Of a DNA stretch of 64,000 nt, positions 46,721-56,936 are shown piece after piece. Numbering within the stretch: position 1 is the stretch's first letter; every line of letters starts with the position of its first letter. The DNA comes from Adiantum capillus-veneris. Taxonomy: Eukaryota > Streptophyta > Polypodiopsida > Polypodiales > Pteridaceae. The stretch spans positions 65,425,184 to 65,489,183 of the forward strand of contig CM043942.1 in assembly GCA_014529385.2 (NCBI GenBank), written 5' to 3'. Below the pieces are notes generated by a model that searched no databases, had not been told where the DNA came from, and saw only the letters and a list, made by a program, of their open reading frames with translations. The translations under genes and the position numbers were made by a program.

Positions 46721-48751
46721 TGTCATGCTATGACACGTACATAGTGGGAACGAATGCTACAAGATCTATCTTGTGACTTTTTAGATACATAAGTATATTT
46801 CCTATAATGTACATATGCATATCTAAGTATAAAAATAAGCTTTCTATCTCATCCTATTATTTATCTCAAGGGTAACATATTCTTACTTTATCGTAAAAAA
46901 AGTGCTATGGAAAAAGCGTCAATAGCTCCGTCTCTTTAACTTGGGGCAAAAAACATTGGTCCTTTCTTTCTACTATGTCATTATCATCTTACACCCTAGC
47001 TAGATTCTATATCTAGGGTAACTTCCAATATATATATATATATTCTATGTATTTTTTTTATATTTCTTACATTTCTTTTTAATAGCTACTAGAAAGGAAT
47101 CAAATCCTAGTGGGACACTAGTTTACATGATTCTCAAAGATACACCTATTTTAATGCATTATTGCAAGCGTGATTACAAAACTTTGTCAAGGAGCAATGG
47201 CATGCTTTCATATTGCATGAGGTGTCCATTGGAATCAAATAAAAGTCTAGGCTAAGAGGACTACAAGAAGATTTTTGCTACCAAAACTGTACCCTATTTT
47301 GATGATTTTTTAACACAAGGTTCCAATCTCAATGGGAAAAAGTATATAAAATGGGCGTTGTAGCTATTTAGCTGAATTTTCTTCTCCTATTTTTTTTCTT
47401 TATTTGGAACCACGGTTAAGGAGACATGATAAAAACACTGGACCCCAGTCTGCCCACATCATGCAGGGACAACTCATTTCAAACTTTTCCTGTTGTTGTT
47501 CACACTGGCTCTTTTCTTCTTGTGTAAACCCTTGGGGGTTCCCTTCACCTATAAAAGGGGACCTCTTCTTCCTTGAAAACTATTCAAGCCATTCAAGCCC
47601 TTGATGAGAGTAATTCATGAGGGAGTGAGAGTAGTAATGCCTAATTGTACTTAGCCATAAACATAAACCTAAGCCTACACTTACTTCTAGAGAAAGACTA
47701 GCCATTATTGTAAGCTATCCTTGGAAGATAAGCTCTAATCAACGAAGGATTTGAACTTGGTGCATCAATTAAGGCTTTAAGTCTTTCCTCTTCTTCTCTC
47801 TCCATTAAAAATGGTGAATAACTTTCGAAGGGTTTGTCAAGTAAGCTGTGTTCTACTTTGATATTTTGTTGATTTCTTGTTGTTTTTTTTTTCACCTCTA
47901 ATCCAACATATATCTCTAACCTCATCTCCCTATCTAACCAAACCTATCTCTCTCACTCTTAGAAATTCATTCTCTCTACAAATTCTAGGTTCTCCTTGCT
48001 ACAGGTACATCTCTCCCCGCAGTATCCTTATTGCCTACGGGCAAGAATAGGGCTTGGGAGAAAAATTCTCTTCTCTTCTCTTCTCTCATATCTATATTTT
48101 GCACATACTAGAGTTATCCTAGATTAATAATCCACATGATGAGAATTTCTATCGCTTCCACTCTGTGCGATCTATTAGAATTAATATATGGATTATCCGT
48201 AAAATACACTTTCAACAATGTATAGTGTTTCTCTTTGGCCCAGAAAGGCTCAATGAAATACTTCTTTCACCGGATCCCATCATACTACCCCTTACAAACT
48301 ATAGCTTTTTTTTTTTAATGTAAGTGTAGTTATATTGCTATGAACCAAGAGGATTTGTACACACAACTAATCCCAATCACTAGACAAAACATATATATTA
48401 TGGTAAGCACAAAACTACAATTGCAAAGAACAATTCGTAGCCTGTTTGGTTGCCAAATATTGAATGTCAGTAACTCATCTATTAACCATTTCATATTACC
48501 CATGATACGATATGAACATAGCCTTAATGTTTTCATCTTTGTGCTATTTTGATATTCTCTTTTGTGTTCTTTCTTTGTGTGTGTGAGTGCAAGAAAGAAA
48601 AAGTGGGGATTCTTTGAATGCACTTCCTTACAAACCATAGAATTCTTGGAATCTATGGTTTAAATCCTTCATATACTCTTTGGAGTTCTCTCACAAACTC
48701 TCACACCCAAAATCCTAGTGCTTTCCTGGCAAGACCGCAAATTTCTCGATA
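46721..48751 (+). mobile_element. Solo LTR of the element B family
   Basis: 2031 bp, homologous end to end with the element B LTRs but in the opposite orientation. It starts TGTCATGCTATGACACGTAC and ends GACCGCAAATTTCTCGATA (consensus end CGACA). The TATA box (TATAAAAG, 47550-47557) lies about 830 bases in, as in the complete element. There is no internal sequence, so it is a solo LTR left by recombination or a truncated insertion. It interrupts the archaeal-type RNase H of element E. Flanks AATGT and ACATC do not match as a target duplication. Confidence 0.9.
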
Positions 48752-50249
48752 ACATCCTCCAAGTTGTAAGCCCTTGAAGAAAACACTTTGTCGTGTGGAT
48801 CTCGTATTAATACACCTCCATCTGATTTCTGTATCACCCTCCTATATGAACCATCAAACCACATAGTAAAAGCTCCCACTAAATCACGCTTCTCTTTAGC
48901 TTCATCTCATACCACCCTTGGATAGATTGGCAAACCAACAACCTTATTTACCAAAATATTAGCCAAGTGGGACCAACTCGTATGGTTGACCTTATACTCA
49001 AACTTGAATTCTTGTAGCTCTATTCATAATCCGCTTCCTTGGCTTTAAGTGCAACACCACTTTAGGAAACAAATTGTTAGCCGTCAACACATAAAAATTT
49101 CGTACAATGAGACACACTTTGAACTTCCTGCAGGCAAAAACTAAAGCTATGACCTACTACTCTGCTTTGGTGTAGGATGCCTCTCCAGGACCTATCACCC
49201 TACTTTCAAAGTAAATAGGCTTCTAGCTTCTTCCCATCTTTTGCAGCAATATCTCTCCAATAGCCACGATATCTACCATCATGACCACATAGAAATCTTC
49301 CTCACGATTGGGAGGACACACCATAGGTAAATGACATAAGATTTCCTTCACCCTGTCAAAAGCTTCTTGAGATTCTTCATCCCATTCAAAGCCATGCACC
49401 TATTGCACCCTCTTTTTAAGGGAGTATACATACTGGGACAACATCCAAAGAAATCTTGACATATACTTTAGCTTATGCACAAATAGGGTTAAACCTTGAG
49501 AATTGGAGGGAGGATCCATCACGACTAGATCCTTGACCTTCTCTAGATCCGCTTCACTTCCATTTTGTGAAACCACATGGCCCAATAATGATGCTCAAGC
49601 TTATGCTAACCTACATTTCTTGGGGTTTAGTTGACCTCCTTCTTCATCAAGCCTCTGAAAACATAGCCACAGTTTCAACAAATGCACCATCCTTGAGCTA
49701 TAGCATCATATATTATCCATGAAAACCCTAATGAGACTGTTGAAGTAGGGACCAAATACCATGTTCATCCAATCCTAAAAATGGGATAGGAATTTACCAA
49801 CCCAAATGGCATCTTGTGGTAGGCAAAACATCCCCATGGAGAGATAAATGTTGTCTTCAACTAGTATTCAAATGTAATCCCTGTCTGAAATTACCCAAAC
49901 CCATCCATGATGGAATACCCCTCATGGCCAGCCACTTGATTTAATATCTCATCCTCAAATGGCAATGGGTAGTGGTTTCTTTTAGTCGCTGCATTCAATG
50001 GCTTGTAGTCAATGCACACCCATCATTTCCCATTCTTGTTAGGAGTAATAATCACAGGGGAAACCCACTCAGACTCCTTCACAAGGTATATAATACCTGC
50101 ATCTAACAGCTAGTTGATCTCTTGCTAAAGGGCTTCCTTTTGAATTTCCCCCAATCCTTAGCCTCTATGATTTTGGCTTCTACCCTTCCTTGAGAACTAT
50201 CTTGTGTTCAGCACCCTTTGCCCCCTACAAATCCTTGTACTCCATCGAA
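48752..50249 (-). pseudogene. Element E: RT, native RNase H and start of archaeal-type RNase H
   Basis: Minus strand from 50249 downward: EWVSPVIITPNKNGK, CIDYKPLNAATKRNHYPLPF, GHEGYSIMDGFG, TTFISPWGCFAY, MPFGLVNS, VFMDNI (the YxDD box with D-N), then LLGHVVSQNGSEADLEKV. Downstream is the second RNase H: MWFDGSYRRVIQKSDGGVLI, then SSRAYNLEDV, cut by the solo LTR. It carries many stops, more decayed than element C. At 50249 it is interrupted by element F and continues (protease, gag) at 55527. Confidence 0.8.
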
Positions 50250-50254
50250 AATAG
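50250..50254 (+). other. Target-site duplication of element F, left copy
   Basis: AATAG, repeated exactly at 55522-55526. Confidence 0.95.
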
Positions 50255-50547
50255 TGTTAACCCTCACAGCACACGGACACCCATCATCTACGACGGACGT
50301 GTATTATGTATTTGGTAGAGTCAGGTACCGGGCTTGTCGGACCAATAGGGAAAGGTAGAGTGATCGCCGATGAGAGGCGCACTTTAACTTGGACATTCAA
50401 GGGATTAGTTGGTTAAGCATGGGCGCCCAAGTGTGAATGGGGTGAGCTCCTATAAAAGCCAACTAAACCTAATTTTTACTCATTCTCTCATTTGTGCAAT
50501 TGAAGAGTGCTCTTGCTCCATCTCCATCTTCTTCTTCTTCACCTCCT

Positions 50548-50578
<31 letters not shown>

Positions 50579-50828
50579 GAGAGTGTGTGTGCGATCGAGC
50601 ATTGCGAAGGCACGACGGCGGCGAAGCGGTTGAGCGCGGCACGACTGCAGCTTCTTCTTCATCGCGGCGAGGAATCCACCACGAAGGCGAGCGTAGAGCG
50701 GTGAGTGACACACCCTTTGTTTTCTTGAGCTTGCTAGTTTAGGCTTGTTGTGTGCTTGGAGCCGTTTGTGGCTCGCATACGGTGTATTGGCAAGTCCCTT
50801 GCTTCGACAGTGCGGCAAGGAGCGCACA
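50255..50828 (+). repeat. 5' LTR of element F with promoter
   Basis: Begins TGTTAACCCTCACAGC and ends AAGGAGCGCACA. TATA box TATAAAAG at 50451-50458. A CT/GT/GA-rich stretch follows (about 50525-50595). Short open frames in it recur in the 3' LTR and are not genes. Confidence 0.96.
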
Positions 50829-50831
50829 TTT

Positions 50832-50850
50832 TTGGCGCCGCTGTCGGGGA
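50832..50850 (+). other. Primer-binding site of element F, tRNA-Asp type
   Basis: TTGGCGCCGCTGTCGGGGA, starting about 3 bases after the LTR. It matches the complement of the plant tRNA-Asp 3' end (TGGCGCCGTTGCCGGGGA) with two differences. This primer is typical of Athila/Tat-type Ty3 elements. Confidence 0.8.
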
Positions 50851-50939
50851 TATGCCCTACACTAAGCTCGGTTAGCACTTTACGCTTCCTTGTGGTGCAA
50901 TTTGTATCATAGGAAAGGCAGGGAAGGGGTGTGTGGAGA

Positions 50940-51225
50940 TTTCTGTTTTTTGCGTTTTCTACATTTGCTGTCAAGTTTCAATTTCTGATATTGTCTGCGT
51001 TTTTCAATTTCTGCAATTTCAAGTTCGGCGTTTTCAATTTCTGTCAAGTTCTGCAATTTCCGCGTTTTTTCTGCATCTTCTGCGTTTTTCCTGCATTTTC
51101 TGCATTTCCAGCAATTTCTGTGCTTTTTCTGCAATTTCTGTGTTTTTTCTGCAATTTCTGCGTATTTTCTGCGTTTTTTCTGCATTTCTGCATTTTTCAA
51201 TTTCTGCGTTTTTCTGCAGAAAAAA
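50940..51225 (+). repeat. T-rich minisatellite in the element F leader
   Basis: Degenerate tandem repeat of a unit about 11-16 bases long (TTTCTGCGTTTTT / TTTCTGCAATTTCTG), more than fifteen copies. Open frames across it on both strands are repeat artefacts. Confidence 0.85.
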
Positions 51226-51358
51226 AAAAGAAAAAAAAAATTTCGGAAATTAAAAACGCGAGCGAGTGGGCGGCGATATTTTTCGAAAATAAAAAACACG
51301 ACTCTTAAAACGTACGGGTTGGTTTGTATAAAAGGTAGATCGGGATCGGGATCATTTT

Positions 51359-51420
51359 CCCAAGCCCAAGCCCAAGCCCAAGCCCAAGCCCAAGCCCAAG
51401 CCCAAGCCCAGGCCCAGGCC
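51359..51420 (+). repeat. (CAAGCC)n hexanucleotide repeat
   Basis: About ten tandem copies of CCCAAG, ending in two CCCAGG variants, in the untranslated leader of element F. Confidence 0.95.
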
Positions 51421-51802
51421 TCAGTCCTCAGTCTTATGATATATACTAGACTCACTCTTATATATATACCCTAGTCCCTCAAGAGAGAATGAGAGCATGT
51501 GGGACAAGTCCTCCACTCTCCTCCTTTCTCTTCCCACTTGCACCCTTAGACTTTCTAGTTTGGGCCTAGTTCCCTACTGGAAATTGACAGTTTTAGGGAT
51601 TTCGAGGGCATAGAGTGACCAAACGGAGGGCTGTAAAGCACGGCACGACCCTCTGACCGATACGCTCGTTTCGAGCTATCACACGGCCCATTCCACGACA
51701 CGCTCTAAAAAATCTAGCCAAAAAACAAACAAAAAACACGCTAAAAACTAGTCACAAGGCCTCCTAGAGCAGCTTTTTGACACCTTAGGGTATCAAAAGC
51801 AC

Positions 51803-53326
51803 ATGCACTTACGCTCTGGGCGGGTGCTAGAACACAAGCATATTGAGGGTACCTCTGTTCATACGGACACCCATTACCCATCCACGATAAGCTCTATACC
51901 CTCAGCGGGGACACAAGGTAGCACCACCCAAGACCCTAAAATAGCCGCTAGTGATTCCTCCTCCGACTCAGAAATCATGGAAGCATACCCTAACCAAAAC
52001 ACTGTGAGAGAAGGCCATGCACCTCCCGAAGCTCCACAGCCTAGTACTAGTATGTTTAGCCGTTTCATGGAAACATTAGGTAGAGCTACTCGCTCGGAAC
52101 CTGATGCAAATGGAGCACACGAAGAGGATGGGTTGGACTCTGACACACCTCTACGATACCCCATTGAGTTAAATAGTGCCTATGGAAAAGTGCTATATAA
52201 CGCCTTATTGGACACGGGTGCTAAATACAATCTGATATCCTATGGGGTGTGGTGTCAGTTAGGGAAGCCACCTCTATCTGAGAGTATTATCCAAGTCAAG
52301 GGTGTCAACAAGAAAAAAACTGCGGTTTTTGGAATCTGGCACACTTCTGTCAGTTATGACAATGGGGTGGTAGCTCAAGACTTTTTGGTCATGCCTACTG
52401 GAACTATGGAGGGTAATATAAACCTAGGCCGCACGTGGATGATAGCCACCAAATGCACTATTGATTGGGGGACTGGGGGTGTTACAACGCAAAAACCAAC
52501 TCTTAGCCCTACCACTCAATCCATAGTCCCTCAGATATTGCCCAAGGAAATAAAACCCAAGACATTGCATGTCCAGGAGGTTGAACCATACGTCCCCATA
52601 GCCCAACTCTCTAGAGCTTCAACTGATGTAGTTGAAAGAAAGCTTGAGACACACAAGAACCATCCTAATATAACAGAGAAAACATACAAGTGGGTCCCTA
52701 AAACCTCTGTAGTGAGCATGGTTGATGCAAAAAAACGTAAACCTAGCAAGAACCGTACCAATCACTCCAAGAAAAGTAAGAAAATGTTGCGATGGATCCC
52801 TAAACGACTATTGGAAGCCCAAGGCTACTATCAAGGAAATGATCAAATCTGGGTGCCCAAACGTAAAGTGTACTCTTACCTGTCACCTGGCCCATGTAAA
52901 CCCAATCCTGTGGCTCCAAAACAAATTGAAAATCGCGGAAAGGAAAAAATCATGGAATGTTACACACCCGTTCTAGAGCTAGTTTGGGTACCAAAGAAAG
53001 AACGATTTGTTCCACCTAGCTCAGGAAGGGGGGAGTCCCATGAAGATTCTAGCTCCTCATGTAATACATCCATAGAGGTAAAAGCTTCTACACAGCCTCC
53101 ATCTATAGTAGTGGACCTCCATGAAGCTACAAAAGAATCCACACCTCCCAGTGTTCAAGAATCACCTGATGAACCACTTCAAGTTCGATCCTGGGAGAGT
53201 ACCTTACCACCCTTGCAACTTGACGAGGCACCTAGGGTAATAGAAAACTACTGGCAAAAATCCTCACCTATTACCAACTGGAACAATTGGTTTCAAAGGG
53301 TGACAAGCTCATTTCAAACGGTATGA
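51803..53326 (+). CDS. Element F protease-like protein with W-[VI]-P-K repeats
   Basis: Intact 507-codon frame; start chosen at the first ATG, giving MHLRSGRVLEHK. A serine/threonine-rich stretch precedes a retropepsin-like domain at about residues 125-230: LYNALLDTGAKYNLISYGVW carries the D-T-G-A active site, followed by DFLVMPTGTMEGNINLGRTW, a flap-to-C-terminal pattern. The C-terminal half has four spaced motifs KWVPK, RWIPK, IWVPK and VWVPK near residues 294, 331, 349 and 395, in a lysine/proline-rich setting, and ends in an acidic serine/proline-rich tail. No capsid, zinc knuckle or polymerase domain. Its intactness in a non-autonomous element suggests the protein, or the frame itself, has been useful for mobility. 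Function beyond possible proteolysis is unknown. Confidence 0.8.
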   Translation: MHLRSGRVLEHKHIEGTSVHTDTHYPSTISSIPSAGTQGSTTQDPKIAASDSSSDSEIMEAYPNQNTVREGHAPPEAPQPSTSMFSRFMETLGRATRSEPDANGAHEEDGLDSDTPLRYPIELNSAYGKVLYNALLDTGAKYNLISYGVWCQLGKPPLSESIIQVKGVNKKKTAVFGIWHTSVSYDNGVVAQDFLVMPTGTMEGNINLGRTWMIATKCTIDWGTGGVTTQKPTLSPTTQSIVPQILPKEIKPKTLHVQEVEPYVPIAQLSRASTDVVERKLETHKNHPNITEKTYKWVPKTSVVSMVDAKKRKPSKNRTNHSKKSKKMLRWIPKRLLEAQGYYQGNDQIWVPKRKVYSYLSPGPCKPNPVAPKQIENRGKEKIMECYTPVLELVWVPKKERFVPPSSGRGESHEDSSSSCNTSIEVKASTQPPSIVVDLHEATKESTPPSVQESPDEPLQVRSWESTLPPLQLDEAPRVIENYWQKSSPITNWNNWFQRVTSSFQTV

Positions 53327-54947
53327 TCTACCCAAGGAAGGGGGGAGTGTTTGCTGACAGTCATTATTCACTTGTTTCCCTCTCAACCTTTTTCCCTGAC
53401 CTCTCAATTCCAATCTTAGGGAATGTACATATAAAGCTTTATACTCACAAAAAAAAAAAAGAAAAAAAAAAAGAGCAAGAGCAATTAGCAAACGAGTATG
53501 CACATTAAAAGTCAAAACATTGACTCGGACCTACACATGTCACATCTGGTACAGTGAAACAGAAACCTATGCCATAAAACACCTTTGATCCTCATCACTT
53601 GAGTGATGGAGGGTAGGTAAGATTAGTACGATAGAGTGTTTCTGTTTTAGAGTTGCGTGATTAGCGAAGTTCTCTTTTCCCACTAATGTGCCTCCTGGAG
53701 GTATTCCTTTTGTTTCCTAGTGTGTACAGGAGCGTGTTGCTATTGATAGGATTTGGACCTTCATGGAACCTTCAAATCAAGCACGACCATCGACACAAAC
53801 AGGTGTTTCTTGTCCATTAGCATTGCCCTTATCTTTTTTGCATCCATGTTTGTCTGCTTTGATTGTCATTGGTAGCATACTATTCAGCGCATTGGCTTAG
53901 TATCCAACATTTAATTCAATGCAATCTTTTGTCATAATCACTTGTTTAGGTGTAAAAATCAAGCAGTCCGACTAACCTAGTTTGACCAAGCTAGGTATTA
54001 GAAATCTTCTCTTAATACCATGGGGAATGCCTTCCTAATAAACAATGGTTACTTAGGTTCTTAATCCGATTTAGGCAGCATTGTATGAAATGTACTAGGG
54101 CTTTCTAGTGGGCTTAACCCTATTGACCTTTAGCGTAAGTATTATAAAGGGAGTTTACTAATGTGATGAGCCTGGGGAATGTAACAGTGTTATATGACCT
54201 CCCAAAGTTACAAAATTAAAATGATGAAAATGAACAAGCAAAAAATCAAAGTGCCACAATGTAAAATTTTAAGCTGGAAGAGAAATCTCAGCTTGATTTG
54301 GTACTTCACTCACATGTATTGCCTATGGTACTAGAGCCCTAGAGGTTCCCAGTGTGGGCGCTTTTCCTTGAAAAGCAAAAAACCCAAGGCATACAAAATA
54401 AGCACACACATCATAATTGAATCATTGTGAAAAGACCTTGGGGGGTCAAAGAAAAAGTAATCAGTCAGGCGATGATTTCATGAGAAATTCCTTTTATGGT
54501 AGCTTAACTACAAGGTTTTCTAGATATAGCCTCTAGTCAGCCCTTGAACATGAATACTTGGCTCTCGCGATTAAACAACTTAATTGACCACAGAAAATTA
54601 AGAAGCTTACCCATGGTATTAATATTCGATCTCTAGTGCTTTTCGACCGTCAAATTAGCGACCCCAGACTTGTTTAATTTTTTGCCTTTACATCAGTTTA
54701 TGCCTTTGATTACATTGCAATTTAATGTTCATTGCTAACAAATTGTTTGAAATTCTTTTACCAATCAATGTGTCTACCTAAAACTGCATATGCTTTTTAA
54801 GAGAATGCCATTACTGTGCCAATGTTGTTTGATTTTGCAGTGACTGAAGAAGGCTAAGGAAATTCATCTCAAATGCTCTTCCACCTCGACGAACCAGCTT
54901 CAACTCAATAGCTTCCGAGGACGGAATCTACATCAGGAAGGGGGGCA
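53327..54947 (+). other. Element F 3' non-coding region with repeated polypurine tracts
   Basis: No gene seen in 1.6 kb. AGGAAGGGGGG occurs at 53023-53033 (inside the ORF), at 53335-53345 (just after its stop) and at 54935-54945, the last being the functional polypurine tract directly before the 3' LTR. An A-rich run lies at 53451-53473. Confidence 0.8.
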
Positions 54948-55240
54948 TGTTAACCCTCACAGCACACGGACACCCATCATCTACGACGGACGTGTATTAT
55001 GTATTTGGTAGAGTCAGGTACCGGGCTTGTCGGACCAATAGGGAAAGGTAGAGTGATCGCCGATGAGAGGCGCACTTTAACTTGGACATTCAAGGGATTA
55101 GTTGGTTAAGCATGGGCGCCCAAGTGTGAATGGGGTGAGCTCCTATAAAAGCCAACTAAACCTAATTTTTACTCATTCTCTCATTTGTGCAATTGAAGAG
55201 TGCTCTTGCTCCATCTCCATCTTCTTCTTCTTCACCTCCT

Positions 55241-55271
<31 letters not shown>

Positions 55272-55521
55272 GAGAGTGTGTGTGCGATCGAGCATTGCGA
55301 AGGCACGACGGCGGCGAAGCGGTTGAGCGCGGCACGACTGCAGCTTCGTCTTCATCGCGGCGAGGAATCCACCACGAAGGCGAGCGTAGAGCGGTGAGTG
55401 ACACACCCTTTGTTTTCTTGAGCTTGCTAGTTTAGGCTTGTTGTGTGCTTGGAGCCGTTTGTGGCTCGCATACGGTGTATTGGCAAGTCCCTTGCTTCGA
55501 CAGTGCGGCAAGGAGCGCACA
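54948..55521 (+). repeat. 3' LTR of element F
   Basis: Same length as the 5' LTR, with one visible substitution (about 55348). Followed by target duplication AATAG at 55522-55526. Confidence 0.96.
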
Positions 55522-55526
55522 AATAG

Positions 55527-56542
55527 ATTCAAAAACAAGGCACACAATTGGACATAGATTTCTTTCTTTTGCTTGGTCAAGTCCTCACTCAACATATTGA
55601 CTACCTCTTCCGCACCTATACCATGAACTTGCGGTTGCACTTCCTCTTTTTCATGAGAGTCTACAAATCAACATCAATCTTTAGCATATCATCCTTTCTT
55701 TCCTCCTCCTCTATATCTCTATAGCCTTCATCATAGGCTGTCTCAGTCTCATACTCATAGATCATTGTATCATCTTCATCTCTTGATGCCATAGGATTGA
55801 AACAACTCTCTTTAGGCTTCAAATGCAGCACCACCTATCGTCCTCTCTTTTTATCGGACAGAGTGAACACCCTGCTTTCCCAATCTTGTTTAGCACCTAT
55901 TGCAAGTAGCCACGGACTACCCAAGATGATAGGGTATTCTTTATCACCTACTTTTATCACAAAGAAGTTGATTAGGCACTCAATGCCCATCACCTTTACT
56001 CTTACATCTTGAACTAGACCCAAACACCTAGCTTTAGCATGGTTATCCATCCTCATGTACACATTTGATTTGGCCACTTCTTTAACACCTATTTCTCTCA
56101 TTGAAATTTTTATCATAACACAAACCTGTGCTCCACCATCTATATATGCCTGAACCTGCATCCTCTTTTCAATGACAACATCCAACAAAGGAAGAACAAT
56201 AGGTGGGCTACCCACTCTCAATGCCATGTTTTGCATTGCAAGCAGATTGCACTTAGCTTTTGGTAGCCTCGTGCTCACACTCGTAGACCATTTCCTCCTC
56301 AGCTTAGGATTCAAATCCAATCACTGACCAAAACTTATATTATTCTTTTGGCCATACACATCACTTATCAGGTCATACTCAGGGTAGAAATGCCCTAGCT
56401 AGAAGTTTTCTTGCTTGATCTTATGATGCCTTCTCTTCTTGCAAGTTTTTGGTTTCTCTTTACCTTCATACTCCTTCTTTTTGCCTTTATGAGCTCTAGT
56501 CTCCCGCTCAATTTTTGTTTCTCTTTTATCTCTTGACCTTTT
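55527..56542 (-). pseudogene. Element E: protease and end of gag
   Basis: Minus strand from 56542: a lysine/arginine/glutamate-rich gag end (KGKKKEYEGKEKPKTCKKRR), then ISFGQ and LDLNPKLRRKWS, which parallel element C's VTFGKLMEMCPKLKRQW. The retropepsin domain follows (AYIDGGAQVCVM, D-G-G-A; NFFVIKVGDKEYPIILGSPW; 55835-56320). A linker continues to 55527, where element F interrupts. At 56542 the gag is cut by the copia element G. Upstream gag and 5' LTR of E are not in the window. Confidence 0.78.
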
Positions 56543-56769
56543 TGTTGGAATTAGGGTTGCAAGAAAACACACACAGCTTGGAGAAGACGAAGGAAGCTCA
56601 AGGCACACAATAGAGAGTGTTTTACTTAGTGTGAAATGGAAAGATAGATATCCCTAGAGTGATGGGCGTATATACAATGCACTGGGGAAAAAACCTCCTA
56701 GTGAGGGAAAAATGCCCCGACGGTCCTAAGTGTGTTCACACACATCACTAGCACATGTATATGGTAACA
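56543..56769 (-). repeat. 3' LTR of copia element G
   Basis: On the minus strand it begins TGTTACCATATACATG and ends AATTCCAACA, TG...CA with TGTTA / AACA ends; 227 bp. It is preceded there by a polypurine tract (AGGGGGGATT, complement of 56770-56779). Short LTRs ending in -TTCCAACA are common in Ty1/copia. The 5' copy was not found. Confidence 0.75.
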
Positions 56770-56936
56770 AATCCCCCCTAGAGTGATGCAGTGAACGAGA
56801 GCTGGAACATAGAGTAAAGGGAAGTGCCATGCCCCGAGGACATGATCAGTCCACAAAGGGGAGTAAGCCCAAAGCTTTGTAGAAAACTTTGAACTTCTCA
56901 CAAGACAATGCCTTTGTGAAAAGTTGCAAGGATGTC

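Larger units (their letters stand above)
50255..55521 (+). mobile_element. Element F: young non-autonomous LTR retrotransposon, 5267 bp
   Basis: Two 574-bp LTRs (50255-50828, 54948-55521) with TG...CA ends are flanked by the perfect 5-bp duplication AATAG. A tRNA-Asp-type primer-binding site follows the 5' LTR and a polypurine tract precedes the 3' LTR. By eye the LTRs differ at one position (T at about 50655, G at about 55348), so the insertion is very recent. The single long ORF (51803-53326) has a retropepsin motif, but there is no recognisable capsid, zinc knuckle, RT, RNase H or integrase. It must be moved by proteins of another element. It sits inside element E. Confidence 0.96.

Noticed and set aside
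50409-50711. Pair of small ORFs repeated exactly at 55102-55404
   Set aside because: They are duplicated only because they lie in the two LTRs of element F.
50907-51455. Open frame with a Trp-Ala repeat tail and long Phe/Cys-rich frames opposite
   Set aside because: Produced by the (CAAGCC)n hexanucleotide and the T-rich minisatellite in the element F leader.
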